Shown here: piece by piece, positions 1 to 7,045 of the stretch
Layout: each line of letters starts with the position of its first letter
Position numbering within the stretch: position 1 is the stretch's first letter
DNA from: Candidatus Peregrinibacteria bacterium
Lineage (GTDB): Bacteria > Patescibacteriota > Gracilibacteria > UBA1369
Direction of reading: 5' to 3'
Length of the DNA: 12,330 nt
Assembly: GCA_014728765.1 (NCBI GenBank)
Contig: WJLA01000088.1
Coordinates: 1 to 12,330 of the forward strand
Program-made: the position numbers and the translations under genes
Notes under the pieces: generated by a model
Told to the model about the DNA's origin: nothing
Databases searched by the model: none
The model's input: the letters and a program-made list of their open reading frames with translations, nothing else

Positions 1-483
1 GTCGTAGTTGTCTGACCATTCAACTGTTTCTTTATCTATGTCTGCAAGTAATTCATCAGCCATTTTTTGCATTCTTGCTTCTGTATATCTCATTGCGGCT
101 GCAGGATCACCATCGATAGAACCAAAATTACCTTGTCCATTGACTAGGGTATATCTCATGGCAAACGGTTGGGCCATTCTTACCATTGATTGATAGACGG
201 GGGAATCACCATGCGGATGGTATTTACCTAGAACTTCACCAACAACTTTTGCCGATTTTCTAAATGATGATGTTGATCTTAAGCCCAATTCGTCCATTGC
301 GTAGAGTATTCTCCTATGAACTGGTTTTAATCCGTCTCTAACGTCAGGTAAGGCTCTTCCGATGATTACGCTCATGGCATAATCCAAATAGGAAGTTTCC
401 ATTTCCGCGGAAATGTTTCGATTTGAAAAATCTTTGAATAGTTTATTGTTTGATATTTCGTTATTTTGATTTTGATCTGCCAT
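1..483 (-). CDS. gyrA: DNA gyrase subunit A, N-terminal part (runs off the left edge)
   Basis: Breakage-reunion subunit of DNA gyrase, the cytoplasmic type II topoisomerase that introduces negative supercoils. Only the first 161 residues are present; the winged-helix domain is visible but the tower, coiled coil and C-terminal beta-pinwheel lie outside. After about 27 variable residues comes the family start YLDYAMSVIIGRALPDVRDG (residues 32-51), then KYHPHGDSPVYQSMVRMAQ (87-105) and GNFGSIDGDPAAAMRYTEAR (118-137). Tyr133 is the catalytic tyrosine that attacks DNA (E. coli Tyr122). In the quinolone-binding helix, Ser94 matches E. coli Ser83, but Pro95 and Gln98 stand where E. coli has Ala84 and Asp87. 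The ATG at 483 gives a family-like N-terminus and has no clear ribosome binding site. The gene is divergent from the VirB4-like gene. ParC is the alternative; the motifs and the presence of gyrB nearby favour GyrA. Confidence 0.95.
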   Translation of the reverse strand, partial: MADQNQNNEISNNKLFKDFSNRNISAEMETSYLDYAMSVIIGRALPDVRDGLKPVHRRILYAMDELGLRSTSSFRKSAKVVGEVLGKYHPHGDSPVYQSMVRMAQPFAMRYTLVNGQGNFGSIDGDPAAAMRYTEARMQKMADELLADIDKETVEWSDNYD

Positions 484-518
484 AAGATGAGCTAAATTGC
501 TGAATTATTACGCGCCAC

Positions 519-546
519 AGACTAGCATATCTGGAAGAAAAAACAA
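519..546 (-). promoter_or_regulatory. Candidate gyrA promoter
   Basis: Read on the minus strand: -35 TTGTTT (541-546), a 16-base spacer, and -10 TAGTCT (519-524) preceded by TGC, an extended -10 arrangement. The predicted start near 512 leaves a leader of about 28 nt before the gyrA ATG at 483. The -10 is a weak match (TA...T), so this is a plausible site rather than a firm call. Confidence 0.35.
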
Positions 547-570
547 ATATTATTAGTTGACAATCGGTGT

Positions 571-599
571 TTGAATTCAAGGCTTTTTTCTGATATAAT
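571..599 (+). promoter_or_regulatory. Promoter of the VirB4-like gene
   Basis: -35 TTGAAT (571-576), 17-base spacer, -10 TATAAT (594-599) with an upstream TG giving the extended form TGATATAAT. Transcription should start near 606, only about 17 nt before the ATG at 623. The -35 lies inside a perfect 10-base palindrome, TTGAATTCAA (571-580), which could be an operator but may be chance in AT-rich DNA. A perfect TTGACA at 557-562 is 31 bases from this -10 and so is not its partner. Confidence 0.7.
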
Positions 600-622
600 T
601 AAGGGATAATATTGAAAAATTA

Positions 623-3082
623 ATGGCGACTAAAAAAGAAGATCAAAAAAAACAACAAGTAGGCAATGACACAGAGTTTAATCAAGATTCATCAGTAAAT
701 GCGGCTCCTGATTGGCTGAAACAAGCAGAGTCCAGTGTTAAAGCAGTGGATGCTGATAAAGTTTCGGATAGCCCCGAGAAAGATTTGTCAGGATTGGTTT
801 TTGAGGGTGAAAATTCTGATGGGAAAATATCTGATGAGAAAGTAAAACCGGTAACAACTAATGAAATTGACCCAAAAACTAATGAAGTTGACGATTACAA
901 AAATATTTCAAAAGTAGAAAAAGATAATAATCCAAATAATTTAAATTCAAATAGTATTCCAGATGCGTCTGATACGAAAAACGTTTCAGATATTCAGGGT
1001 AAAGAAGCTATGAATAAAAATCTTGATCAAGATATTAAAAATGAAGATCAGGCGGATGAGGAAGAAATAAAACTTGACAGTAAAGATCAGCAAAATAAAC
1101 AAAAGCAGAGAGAAAATGTAGTGGATGTCATTAATAAAGGTTTATTAGGTGCTATCAAAAAGAGTAAAGCTGAAATTGAGAAAGGAAAGTCGGCTGGAGT
1201 TGCTGAAGCGAACAAAACCCTTGATGATTATGGAAAATCAACTGAAAAGGGGCCTAAGGATAAAGGTCCTGAAGCCGAAAAGAAAGCTAAGAAAGAAGCG
1301 GATGAAAAGCAAGCTATTATTGAAGCTGAGAAAGTCTTTAAAGAAGGAATGGCATCAGTTAGAGATTTGATTGCTCCTTCTTCTATGGATATAAATTATG
1401 ATTATTTGAGAGTGGAGGGTTCATATGCCAGAACATTGATTGTTTATTCTTATCCCAGATATTTAGATACGAATTGGATGTCACCAATTGTTAATTTTGA
1501 TGTGACAATGGATGTTACTCAATATATTTATCCGATTGATTCCTCTAAAATAATGAAAATATTGAGTAGAAAAGTTACTCAAATGCAGGCTGCTATGTCA
1601 ATGAATGCCGAAAAAGGTTTGGTAAGAGATCCGGGTCTTGAAACAGCGTATGAAGATGCTGAGCAACTGAGAACGGAAATTCAAAGAGGTCAAGAAAAAT
1701 TCTATCAGTTCGCAATGTATATAACAGTTTATGCAGATACTTTAAAGAAAATTCAAAGAATTACCAAACAATTGGAGTCGATTTTGGGTTCAAAGCTGGT
1801 TTTAACAAAAAGGGCTGATCTTCGTATGGAGCATGGTTTTAATTCGACTATGCCTATGGCTTTGGACGAAATTGAAGTTTTTAGGAATATGAATACAGGT
1901 CCTCTTTCAACAACTTTTCCATTTAGCTCCTCTGATTTAACTTCAAATGAAGGAATCTTATATGGCTTAAATCGTCACAATGATTCGTTGGTGATTTTTG
2001 ATCGTTTTACGTTGCCGAACGCTAATTCATGTGTCTTTGCAATTTCCGGTGCGGGTAAATCATATGCTGTGAAGTTAGAAATACTTAGATACTTAATGCT
2101 TGGGACGGATGTTATTGTAATAGATCCCGAAAATGAGTATGAGGCTTTGACCAAAACGGTAGGTGGATCATATTTAAGGGTTTCTTTAACCTCAGATCGA
2201 CGTATCAATCCATTTGATCTTCCTTCTCCGATGAAAGATGAAGAACTGCAACCTGGTGATCTACTCAGGTCAAACATAATAACTTTAATGGGTCTTCTTA
2301 AAATCATGTTGGGAGGTTTGACTCCTGCGGAAGAGGGGATAGTGGATAAGGCTTTGAATGATGTTTACGCTCTCAAAGGTATAACAATGGATGTGGTAGA
2401 TCCTTCAGGAATGCCTGTACCGACAATGGAAGATTTACATGCATTATTGATTAATATGGAAGGAGCAACCGGAATAGCTCAAAGATTGGAAAAATATACC
2501 AAGGGTACTTATTCCGGAATTTTCAATTTGCCTACAAATATTGATATGAAGAGTGGTTTGATGGTTTTCAGTATACGTGATTTGGAAGATGCGCTAAGGC
2601 CTATTGCCATGTATATCATTCTTAATTACATCTGGAACAGAGTCAGATCAGAGTTAAAAAGAAGAATGTTGGTAGTGGATGAAGCCTGGACTATGTTGCA
2701 ACATGATGATTCAGCAAAATTTTTATTTGGTTTAGTAAAAAGAGCCAGAAAATATTATTTGGGAATAACTACAATTACACAAGATGTAGAGGATTTCATA
2801 AAAAGTCCATATGGAAAACCGATAGTAACCAACTCAGCCATGCAGCTTCTATTGAAACAATCTACGGCTTCAATTGAGCTCTTAAGAAAAGTATTTAATC
2901 TAACGGAAGGAGAAAAATATTTGCTTTTAAATAGTGGAGTGGGGCAAGGACTGTTTTTTGCAGGACTTAAACATGTTGCAATTCAAATTATTGCTTCTTA
3001 TACCGAAGATAAAATTATTACCACCAATCCCGAAGAAATTTTAAGGACGGCTTCCGCTAAAGTGGATGAAGAATATGAATGA
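623..3082 (+). CDS. VirB4/TraC-like type IV secretion ATPase with long disordered N-terminus
   Basis: Predicted cytoplasmic, membrane-associated ATPase of the VirB4/TraC branch of the HerA/FtsK P-loop family, which powers type IV secretion, conjugation or pilus-like machines. The 819 residues divide in two. Residues 1 to about 242 are highly charged and rich in Lys, Asp, Glu, Asn and Gln, with no hydrophobic core: probably disordered, then a Lys/Glu-rich helix around 165-240. From Met243 a VirB4-type N-terminal domain leads into the ATPase. Walker A is AISGAGKS (473-480), with Ala in place of the usual first Gly; VIDPENEY (499-506) is a family motif; Walker B is VVDEAW (684-689), followed by the conserved ITQD stretch. 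The start at 623 fits the promoter 24 bases upstream; no Shine-Dalgarno is seen. It ends in TGA, with a backup in-frame TAA two codons later. No other secretion gene is in the window, so the machine it serves is unknown. Confidence 0.85.
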   Translation: MATKKEDQKKQQVGNDTEFNQDSSVNAAPDWLKQAESSVKAVDADKVSDSPEKDLSGLVFEGENSDGKISDEKVKPVTTNEIDPKTNEVDDYKNISKVEKDNNPNNLNSNSIPDASDTKNVSDIQGKEAMNKNLDQDIKNEDQADEEEIKLDSKDQQNKQKQRENVVDVINKGLLGAIKKSKAEIEKGKSAGVAEANKTLDDYGKSTEKGPKDKGPEAEKKAKKEADEKQAIIEAEKVFKEGMASVRDLIAPSSMDINYDYLRVEGSYARTLIVYSYPRYLDTNWMSPIVNFDVTMDVTQYIYPIDSSKIMKILSRKVTQMQAAMSMNAEKGLVRDPGLETAYEDAEQLRTEIQRGQEKFYQFAMYITVYADTLKKIQRITKQLESILGSKLVLTKRADLRMEHGFNSTMPMALDEIEVFRNMNTGPLSTTFPFSSSDLTSNEGILYGLNRHNDSLVIFDRFTLPNANSCVFAISGAGKSYAVKLEILRYLMLGTDVIVIDPENEYEALTKTVGGSYLRVSLTSDRRINPFDLPSPMKDEELQPGDLLRSNIITLMGLLKIMLGGLTPAEEGIVDKALNDVYALKGITMDVVDPSGMPVPTMEDLHALLINMEGATGIAQRLEKYTKGTYSGIFNLPTNIDMKSGLMVFSIRDLEDALRPIAMYIILNYIWNRVRSELKRRMLVVDEAWTMLQHDDSAKFLFGLVKRARKYYLGITTITQDVEDFIKSPYGKPIVTNSAMQLLLKQSTASIELLRKVFNLTEGEKYLLLNSGVGQGLFFAGLKHVAIQIIASYTEDKIITTNPEEILRTASAKVDEEYE

Positions 3083-4828
3083 TTATAATCTTCTGATCGC
3101 TTCTTCCAATTGATTGTCTTCTCCGGTTCTTTGCTTAGTGATATCAAGTTTAATTTCTATGTCCGGTGCTATGCCAGACCCTGAAATGTCATTTTGGTTT
3201 GGAGTAAGCCATTTGCCTACTGTCAGTTTTAGTACTGATTGATCATCGTATTCTGTCAATTCTTGAACCGATCCTTTACCAAATGTTGTTTCGCCAATTA
3301 CTGTGGCAATTCCATGGTCTTGCAGGGCTCCGGCTAAAATTTCTGCGGCGCTCGCAGAACCGGAATTTATCAAGACTATTATTTCATAGTCACGAAGTGT
3401 GCCCGGTCCTTTAGAATTAAACTCTCTTTTTATTTTATCAGAGTCGATTGTGAAAAACTCGGTTTCTCCTTTTTGCAGAAAATAATTCATTATTTCTCTG
3501 GTGCTGTCCAAATATCCACCTGGATTATTTCTTAGATCCAAAATTAATTTTGAATAATTTTTGTATTCAAGTGTTTCGATGGTGTTTTTGAATTCATTAA
3601 GACTGTTCTCGGTAAATTGATCTATTCTGATGTATAAAATATCATTTTCTATTATTTCGCCATGGATACTCTTTAAATCAATTTTTTCTCTTGTGATTTG
3701 AAAGTTTAGCAGTTCAAGGTTTCTTTTAACTTTAAAGGTGACGGTAGTACCGGCTTTACCTTGTATTAATTCAAAAACATTTTCTTCTTCAAGGTTTTGG
3801 ATATTTTTGCCATTTATTTCAATTATCACATCACCGCTAAGTAAACCGGCTCTTTGAGCAGGTGAGTTGTTGATCGTGGTTTGAATAATATATTCACCTT
3901 CAATGAACTCTATAATAGCTCCAATACCTTCATAGTTTTGCGGAATATAAATAAAGGAGTTATAAATATCCTCTGGCGTAGCGAAGCTTGAGTATGGATC
4001 ATCGATTTTTTCCACCATTCCTGAAATTGCGCCGTAGATTAATTCAGTTTTATCAAGGTCATCTTTATCAATATAGTAAGTGTTGATTCTGTTCCAAGTA
4101 TCAACAAAATTTGAGAATGATGGATTGTTTTCCAAACTATCACTTATCTCAATGGGTTTTACAGGTTGCGATTCTATGAACACTCCTCCTTGAGAGTTGA
4201 GATTGCTGCTTGCCAATTTGGTTTTGAAAAGCAATTCTGCTGCGTCGGCACGTGTCAAGATTTTGCTTGGAACAAATCTGTTTTCGTCTTCAATGAAAGA
4301 TATATTGTTAGTCTTGGCCGCTTTAAAAACATAAGAAAAAATCCTTGTAGGTCTGATGTCTGTAAAAAGCTCATCTTCTTCAGGCTGACTGAAAGGTGTC
4401 GGAATGCCATAAATTGGTAAGGCCATTAATAATGCCTCTTGTCTGTTTATGCTTTCTCCTGGATTGAATGTTTCTTCATCATTATTGATTATTCTCGCTT
4501 CGAGAGCTCTTTTAACATAGGGTGCAAACCAGCTGTTTTCTGGAACATCCATGAATCCTGTTGTATTATTTAATCTTCCTTCAGGTTCAAATCCTAAATA
4601 AGTAAAAGCAGCTTTAATAAATTCAACTTTATTTATTGGATCATTAGGTCTGAAATTTCCAAGTTGATCAAGTGTAATGGCATTATTATCAATTAAATCT
4701 TCAATTGCTTCATACTGCTGATCATTGATCAATACGTCATTGATTGTAGCTGCTTGAGCGAAAGGCGATAAAGCTCCCAACAAAAACACTGAAAATAAGC
4801 TTTTAGATAATAAATTTTTAATTTTCAT
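3083..4828 (-). CDS. Secreted S41 C-terminal processing protease with N-terminal SLH repeats
   Basis: Serine protease of the CtpA/CtpB family (S41), exported and probably held to the cell surface. In order: signal peptide (1-26, basic MKIKNLLSK, hydrophobic core, AQA cleavage site); three SLH-like repeats at about 28-75, 90-140 and 153-205, with typical FMDVPENSWFAPYVKRAL and INRQEA signatures; an S41 helical segment (238-295); a PDZ domain (about 298-370); and the protease core. The Ser/Lys pair is intact: Ser493 in GSASAAE and Lys518 in FGKGSVQ, with Gln522 completing the triad at the family's spacing. SLH repeats usually bind cell-wall polymer, so the likely site is the cell surface. I chose the ATG at 4828 (581 residues) over an in-frame ATG at 4969 because it begins the signal peptide and lies downstream of the promoter. 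The substrate is unknown; the divergent FecR protein is a candidate by position only. The 3' end directly abuts the VirB4-like gene. Confidence 0.9.
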   Translation of the reverse strand: MKIKNLLSKSLFSVFLLGALSPFAQAATINDVLINDQQYEAIEDLIDNNAITLDQLGNFRPNDPINKVEFIKAAFTYLGFEPEGRLNNTTGFMDVPENSWFAPYVKRALEARIINNDEETFNPGESINRQEALLMALPIYGIPTPFSQPEEDELFTDIRPTRIFSYVFKAAKTNNISFIEDENRFVPSKILTRADAAELLFKTKLASSNLNSQGGVFIESQPVKPIEISDSLENNPSFSNFVDTWNRINTYYIDKDDLDKTELIYGAISGMVEKIDDPYSSFATPEDIYNSFIYIPQNYEGIGAIIEFIEGEYIIQTTINNSPAQRAGLLSGDVIIEINGKNIQNLEEENVFELIQGKAGTTVTFKVKRNLELLNFQITREKIDLKSIHGEIIENDILYIRIDQFTENSLNEFKNTIETLEYKNYSKLILDLRNNPGGYLDSTREIMNYFLQKGETEFFTIDSDKIKREFNSKGPGTLRDYEIIVLINSGSASAAEILAGALQDHGIATVIGETTFGKGSVQELTEYDDQSVLKLTVGKWLTPNQNDISGSGIAPDIEIKLDITKQRTGEDNQLEEAIRRL

Positions 4829-4886
4829 ACACAATATTTTAAGGTGCTTTAATATTAGCTGATTTTTCTTAAAAAACCAGTAATAA

Positions 4887-4915
4887 ATATTACCAATGTT
4901 TTGACTTAATGTCAT
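4887..4915 (-). promoter_or_regulatory. Promoter of the SLH-S41 protease gene
   Basis: Read on the minus strand: -35 ATGACA (4910-4915, five of six consensus bases), 17-base spacer, -10 TAATAT (4887-4892) preceded by TGG (extended -10). Predicted start near 4880, giving a leader of about 50 nt before the ATG at 4828. It overlaps the plus-strand promoter at 4901-4929, so polymerase could occupy only one at a time. Confidence 0.6.
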
Positions 4916-4929
4916 GAAAGAGCTATAAT
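4901..4929 (+). promoter_or_regulatory. Promoter of the FecR-domain gene
   Basis: Near-consensus sigma70-type promoter: -35 TTGACT (4901-4906), 17-base spacer, -10 TATAAT (4924-4929). Predicted start near 4936, about 14 nt before the ATG at 4950. An AAGGA at 4932-4936 looks like a Shine-Dalgarno site, but it lies 13 bases from the ATG and at or before the predicted transcript start, so it is probably not used. Confidence 0.75.
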
Positions 4930-4949
4930 ATAAGGATAAATTCGATTTA

Positions 4950-6959
4950 ATGTACAAAATCTTACACAAATTAGTGATTTTAATTCTGGCAATAGCGGTT
5001 TTTGGCGTAAGTTTGTTATATGAAAGTAATTTTTCTGTTACAGAAGCGAAAAAACGCGAAAATCAAATAATTGTTGGTACTGAAGTAAGTGTGAATGTGA
5101 ATAGGTCCGGTCAAAATGTTATTTTGAGAGAAGGAGATGTCTTGCAGGAAGGAGATATTATAAACACAGAAGACGTAGCGATGACTGAGTTGTTTTTTTC
5201 AGCAGATGGTAGACTCAGACTTGCCGCAGATTCAAGATTGTTATTGTCTTATCAAGATGCTGAAAATTCTGAATTTGTATTTCAATTGTTGGATGGGAGA
5301 GCTTGGCTGAATAACAGATTTTCCAATGCTTCCGTGAATTTGCTTGCCTCCGGGGCATTAATTGAGCCCGGACAATCTATAGTATATGTGGAAAAAGATG
5401 ATGATAAGGCTTTGATTTATTCTCATCAAAGTTATTTATATGTAAATTTTGTCGAGGTAAACTATGTTGTGCAAGGAGTTATTAATTACACATCAGATCG
5501 TGTAGTAAACAGCTTGTTGTTGCCACAAGGTGCACAGGTTACAATATTTAAATCTAAGCTTGAAAATAATATTGATACGATAGCCAGACTTTTGTTTTCA
5601 AAACTAATCAAAGAGTTTCAATATAGTGTTTTTGATAAAACGAAATTAAGATCTGACGATTGGTTGGATCAGAATACGGAGCTTGATGATGCCACATCAA
5701 TTAGAATTGTTAACGAAAGACTCAGTAGAATTAGAGATAGGGGAATAGAATATCAAGATTTGGAGTCATTAAACTATCAAATAGATCAAAAAATGAATGA
5801 ATTTGCCAATTTTTTAACTTTTTCAGATGAAAAAATTGCTCAAAGAAATTTGGAATTTTTATATTCATATCTATTCGATAGTCAATATTTATTTGATACT
5901 GGTAAAAAAGAAAAAGCTCAAAATCGTTTAAATGAATTTGAGAGTAGGGCTGATGCTCTGATTATAGAATACGGTTCTGATTTGAAACGGCAATATGATC
6001 AAAAATTACTGGAAGAATTTAGATATTTATCATTTGTAAGTCCAAATGACTCTTTATATGGTCTAAAAGAAGTTTTGGCTGATATGTATATTGAGAGTCT
6101 GCAGGGAAGTGATAATGAAATTGACGCAAAATTTGCAATTTTAAGTGATCAGATCAATACCATTAATTTTCATGCATCAAATAACAGTCAAGGTTTAATC
6201 AAGTCCGCTTTTGAAAGTTATATGAGTGATATTAATAGTATTTTTGTAAATCATGAAGAGAATTTGGATCAATATGTCGATTTGGTGCAGCAACAAAATC
6301 AGCTGTTAAACAATTTGTTTTCCAAATATGCGGATTTTTACAGATTGGATTTCTTTAAATCAAAGTTGGCTGTAGAAAATGCCTATTTGGACTTGTTGGA
6401 TGAAGGTCAAGATAAATATGAAGAAATACAAACTATAATTTTACAGAGAATTAATTTTTTAAGAAGACTTCAAGAATATTTTCTTGATGGTGATGTTCCT
6501 ACAATCGATGCTCAAAATATAGTAAATTTGCTAATTAACGAAACTGATAAATTGCAGTTGCCAAGTGATGTTTCTGTAGCGGTCTCAAAATTATTCAATG
6601 AACGGCTAAGAGATTTCGGTATATTTCATCAGTTTTTGAATTCACCCGGTTACGTAAACAATTCACAAAAAGGCATAACTTTAAGAGATAGATTTGAGAG
6701 ATTTAAACTAGAGCAGGGCGAAAATATTAGTTTTGAAGAAGTGAGACAGGAAGTTGCCGCCATGGATGGGAGAGAACTTGATTATGAGCAAGGAATCTTG
6801 ATTGATGATGAATCTGATCAAAATCAAGAAGCTTTGATTGATGAAGAAAGGATCACGGTTAATGTTAATGATGTTGAAACAGAATCAATTAATGAAGTTG
6901 ATCCGAATTTGAACAAAACTCCAAGGGTACGCGTTCCAAGAGTTAGGCCACAACAATAA
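4950..6959 (+). CDS. Membrane-anchored FecR-domain protein with long helical C-terminal region
   Basis: Predicted envelope protein of 669 residues. Residues 7-25 form one hydrophobic segment after a short basic start (MYKILHK), a signal anchor or uncleaved signal peptide, so most of the protein should lie outside the membrane. Residues about 55-150 resemble a FecR domain: REGDVLQEGDIINT, then SADGRLRLAADSRLLL and FQLLDGRAWLNN, the usual beta-rich pattern. From about 200 the protein is mainly helical and charged. A short motif, SPNDSLYGLKEVLADM (364-379), resembles the start of the DUF5667 type of domain found with such proteins. The tail is acidic, then ends in Arg/Pro-rich PRVRVPRVRPQQ. Classical FecR passes iron signals to a sigma factor; no sigma factor or TonB receptor is near, so that role should not be assumed. 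It is divergent from the SLH-protease with overlapping promoters, suggesting a shared surface function. Confidence 0.6.
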   Translation: MYKILHKLVILILAIAVFGVSLLYESNFSVTEAKKRENQIIVGTEVSVNVNRSGQNVILREGDVLQEGDIINTEDVAMTELFFSADGRLRLAADSRLLLSYQDAENSEFVFQLLDGRAWLNNRFSNASVNLLASGALIEPGQSIVYVEKDDDKALIYSHQSYLYVNFVEVNYVVQGVINYTSDRVVNSLLLPQGAQVTIFKSKLENNIDTIARLLFSKLIKEFQYSVFDKTKLRSDDWLDQNTELDDATSIRIVNERLSRIRDRGIEYQDLESLNYQIDQKMNEFANFLTFSDEKIAQRNLEFLYSYLFDSQYLFDTGKKEKAQNRLNEFESRADALIIEYGSDLKRQYDQKLLEEFRYLSFVSPNDSLYGLKEVLADMYIESLQGSDNEIDAKFAILSDQINTINFHASNNSQGLIKSAFESYMSDINSIFVNHEENLDQYVDLVQQQNQLLNNLFSKYADFYRLDFFKSKLAVENAYLDLLDEGQDKYEEIQTIILQRINFLRRLQEYFLDGDVPTIDAQNIVNLLINETDKLQLPSDVSVAVSKLFNERLRDFGIFHQFLNSPGYVNNSQKGITLRDRFERFKLEQGENISFEEVRQEVAAMDGRELDYEQGILIDDESDQNQEALIDEERITVNVNDVETESINEVDPNLNKTPRVRVPRVRPQQ

Positions 6960-6982
6960 TTGAAATTAGAAATTGTATTTTT

Positions 6983-7006
6983 CAGATAATTTGTTAATAT
7001 TATCTG
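6983..7006. repeat. Perfect inverted repeat between the FecR gene and gyrB
   Basis: Eight-base arms CAGATAAT (6983-6990) and ATTATCTG (6999-7006) with an 8-base loop. No T-run follows on either strand, so it is not a standard intrinsic terminator. Its right arm occupies the place where the -35 of the gyrB promoter would be, which makes an operator or a weak terminator/attenuator possible. Confidence 0.5.
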
Positions 7007-7020
7007 GGTCGATTAGGCCA

Positions 7021-7029
7021 TGATATATT
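7021..7029 (+). promoter_or_regulatory. Extended -10 promoter of gyrB
   Basis: TGATATATT: an extended -10 with TATATT at 7024-7029 and TG at 7021-7022. No good -35 is present 16-18 bases upstream (TATCTG at 7001-7006), where the right arm of the inverted repeat lies. Predicted start near 7036, only about 10 nt before the gyrB ATG. Confidence 0.55.
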
Positions 7030-7045
7030 AAGTTACCTGATTTTA

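Noticed and set aside
557..562. Perfect TTGACA as the -35 of the VirB4-like gene
   Set aside because: It is 31 bases from the TATAAT; TTGAAT at 571-576 has the correct 17-base spacing.
1149..1370. A 73-residue basic reading frame inside the VirB4-like gene
   Set aside because: It is a shifted-frame shadow of the Lys/Glu-rich segment, with no start signals of its own.
4829..4969. A longer S41 protease start at 4969, adding 47 residues
   Set aside because: The extra residues precede a clean signal peptide starting at 4828, lie upstream of the predicted promoter, and overlap the start of the divergent FecR gene.
4950..6959. Classical FecR iron-signalling role
   Set aside because: Only the domain is similar; there is no FecI-type sigma factor or TonB receptor nearby and the architecture differs.
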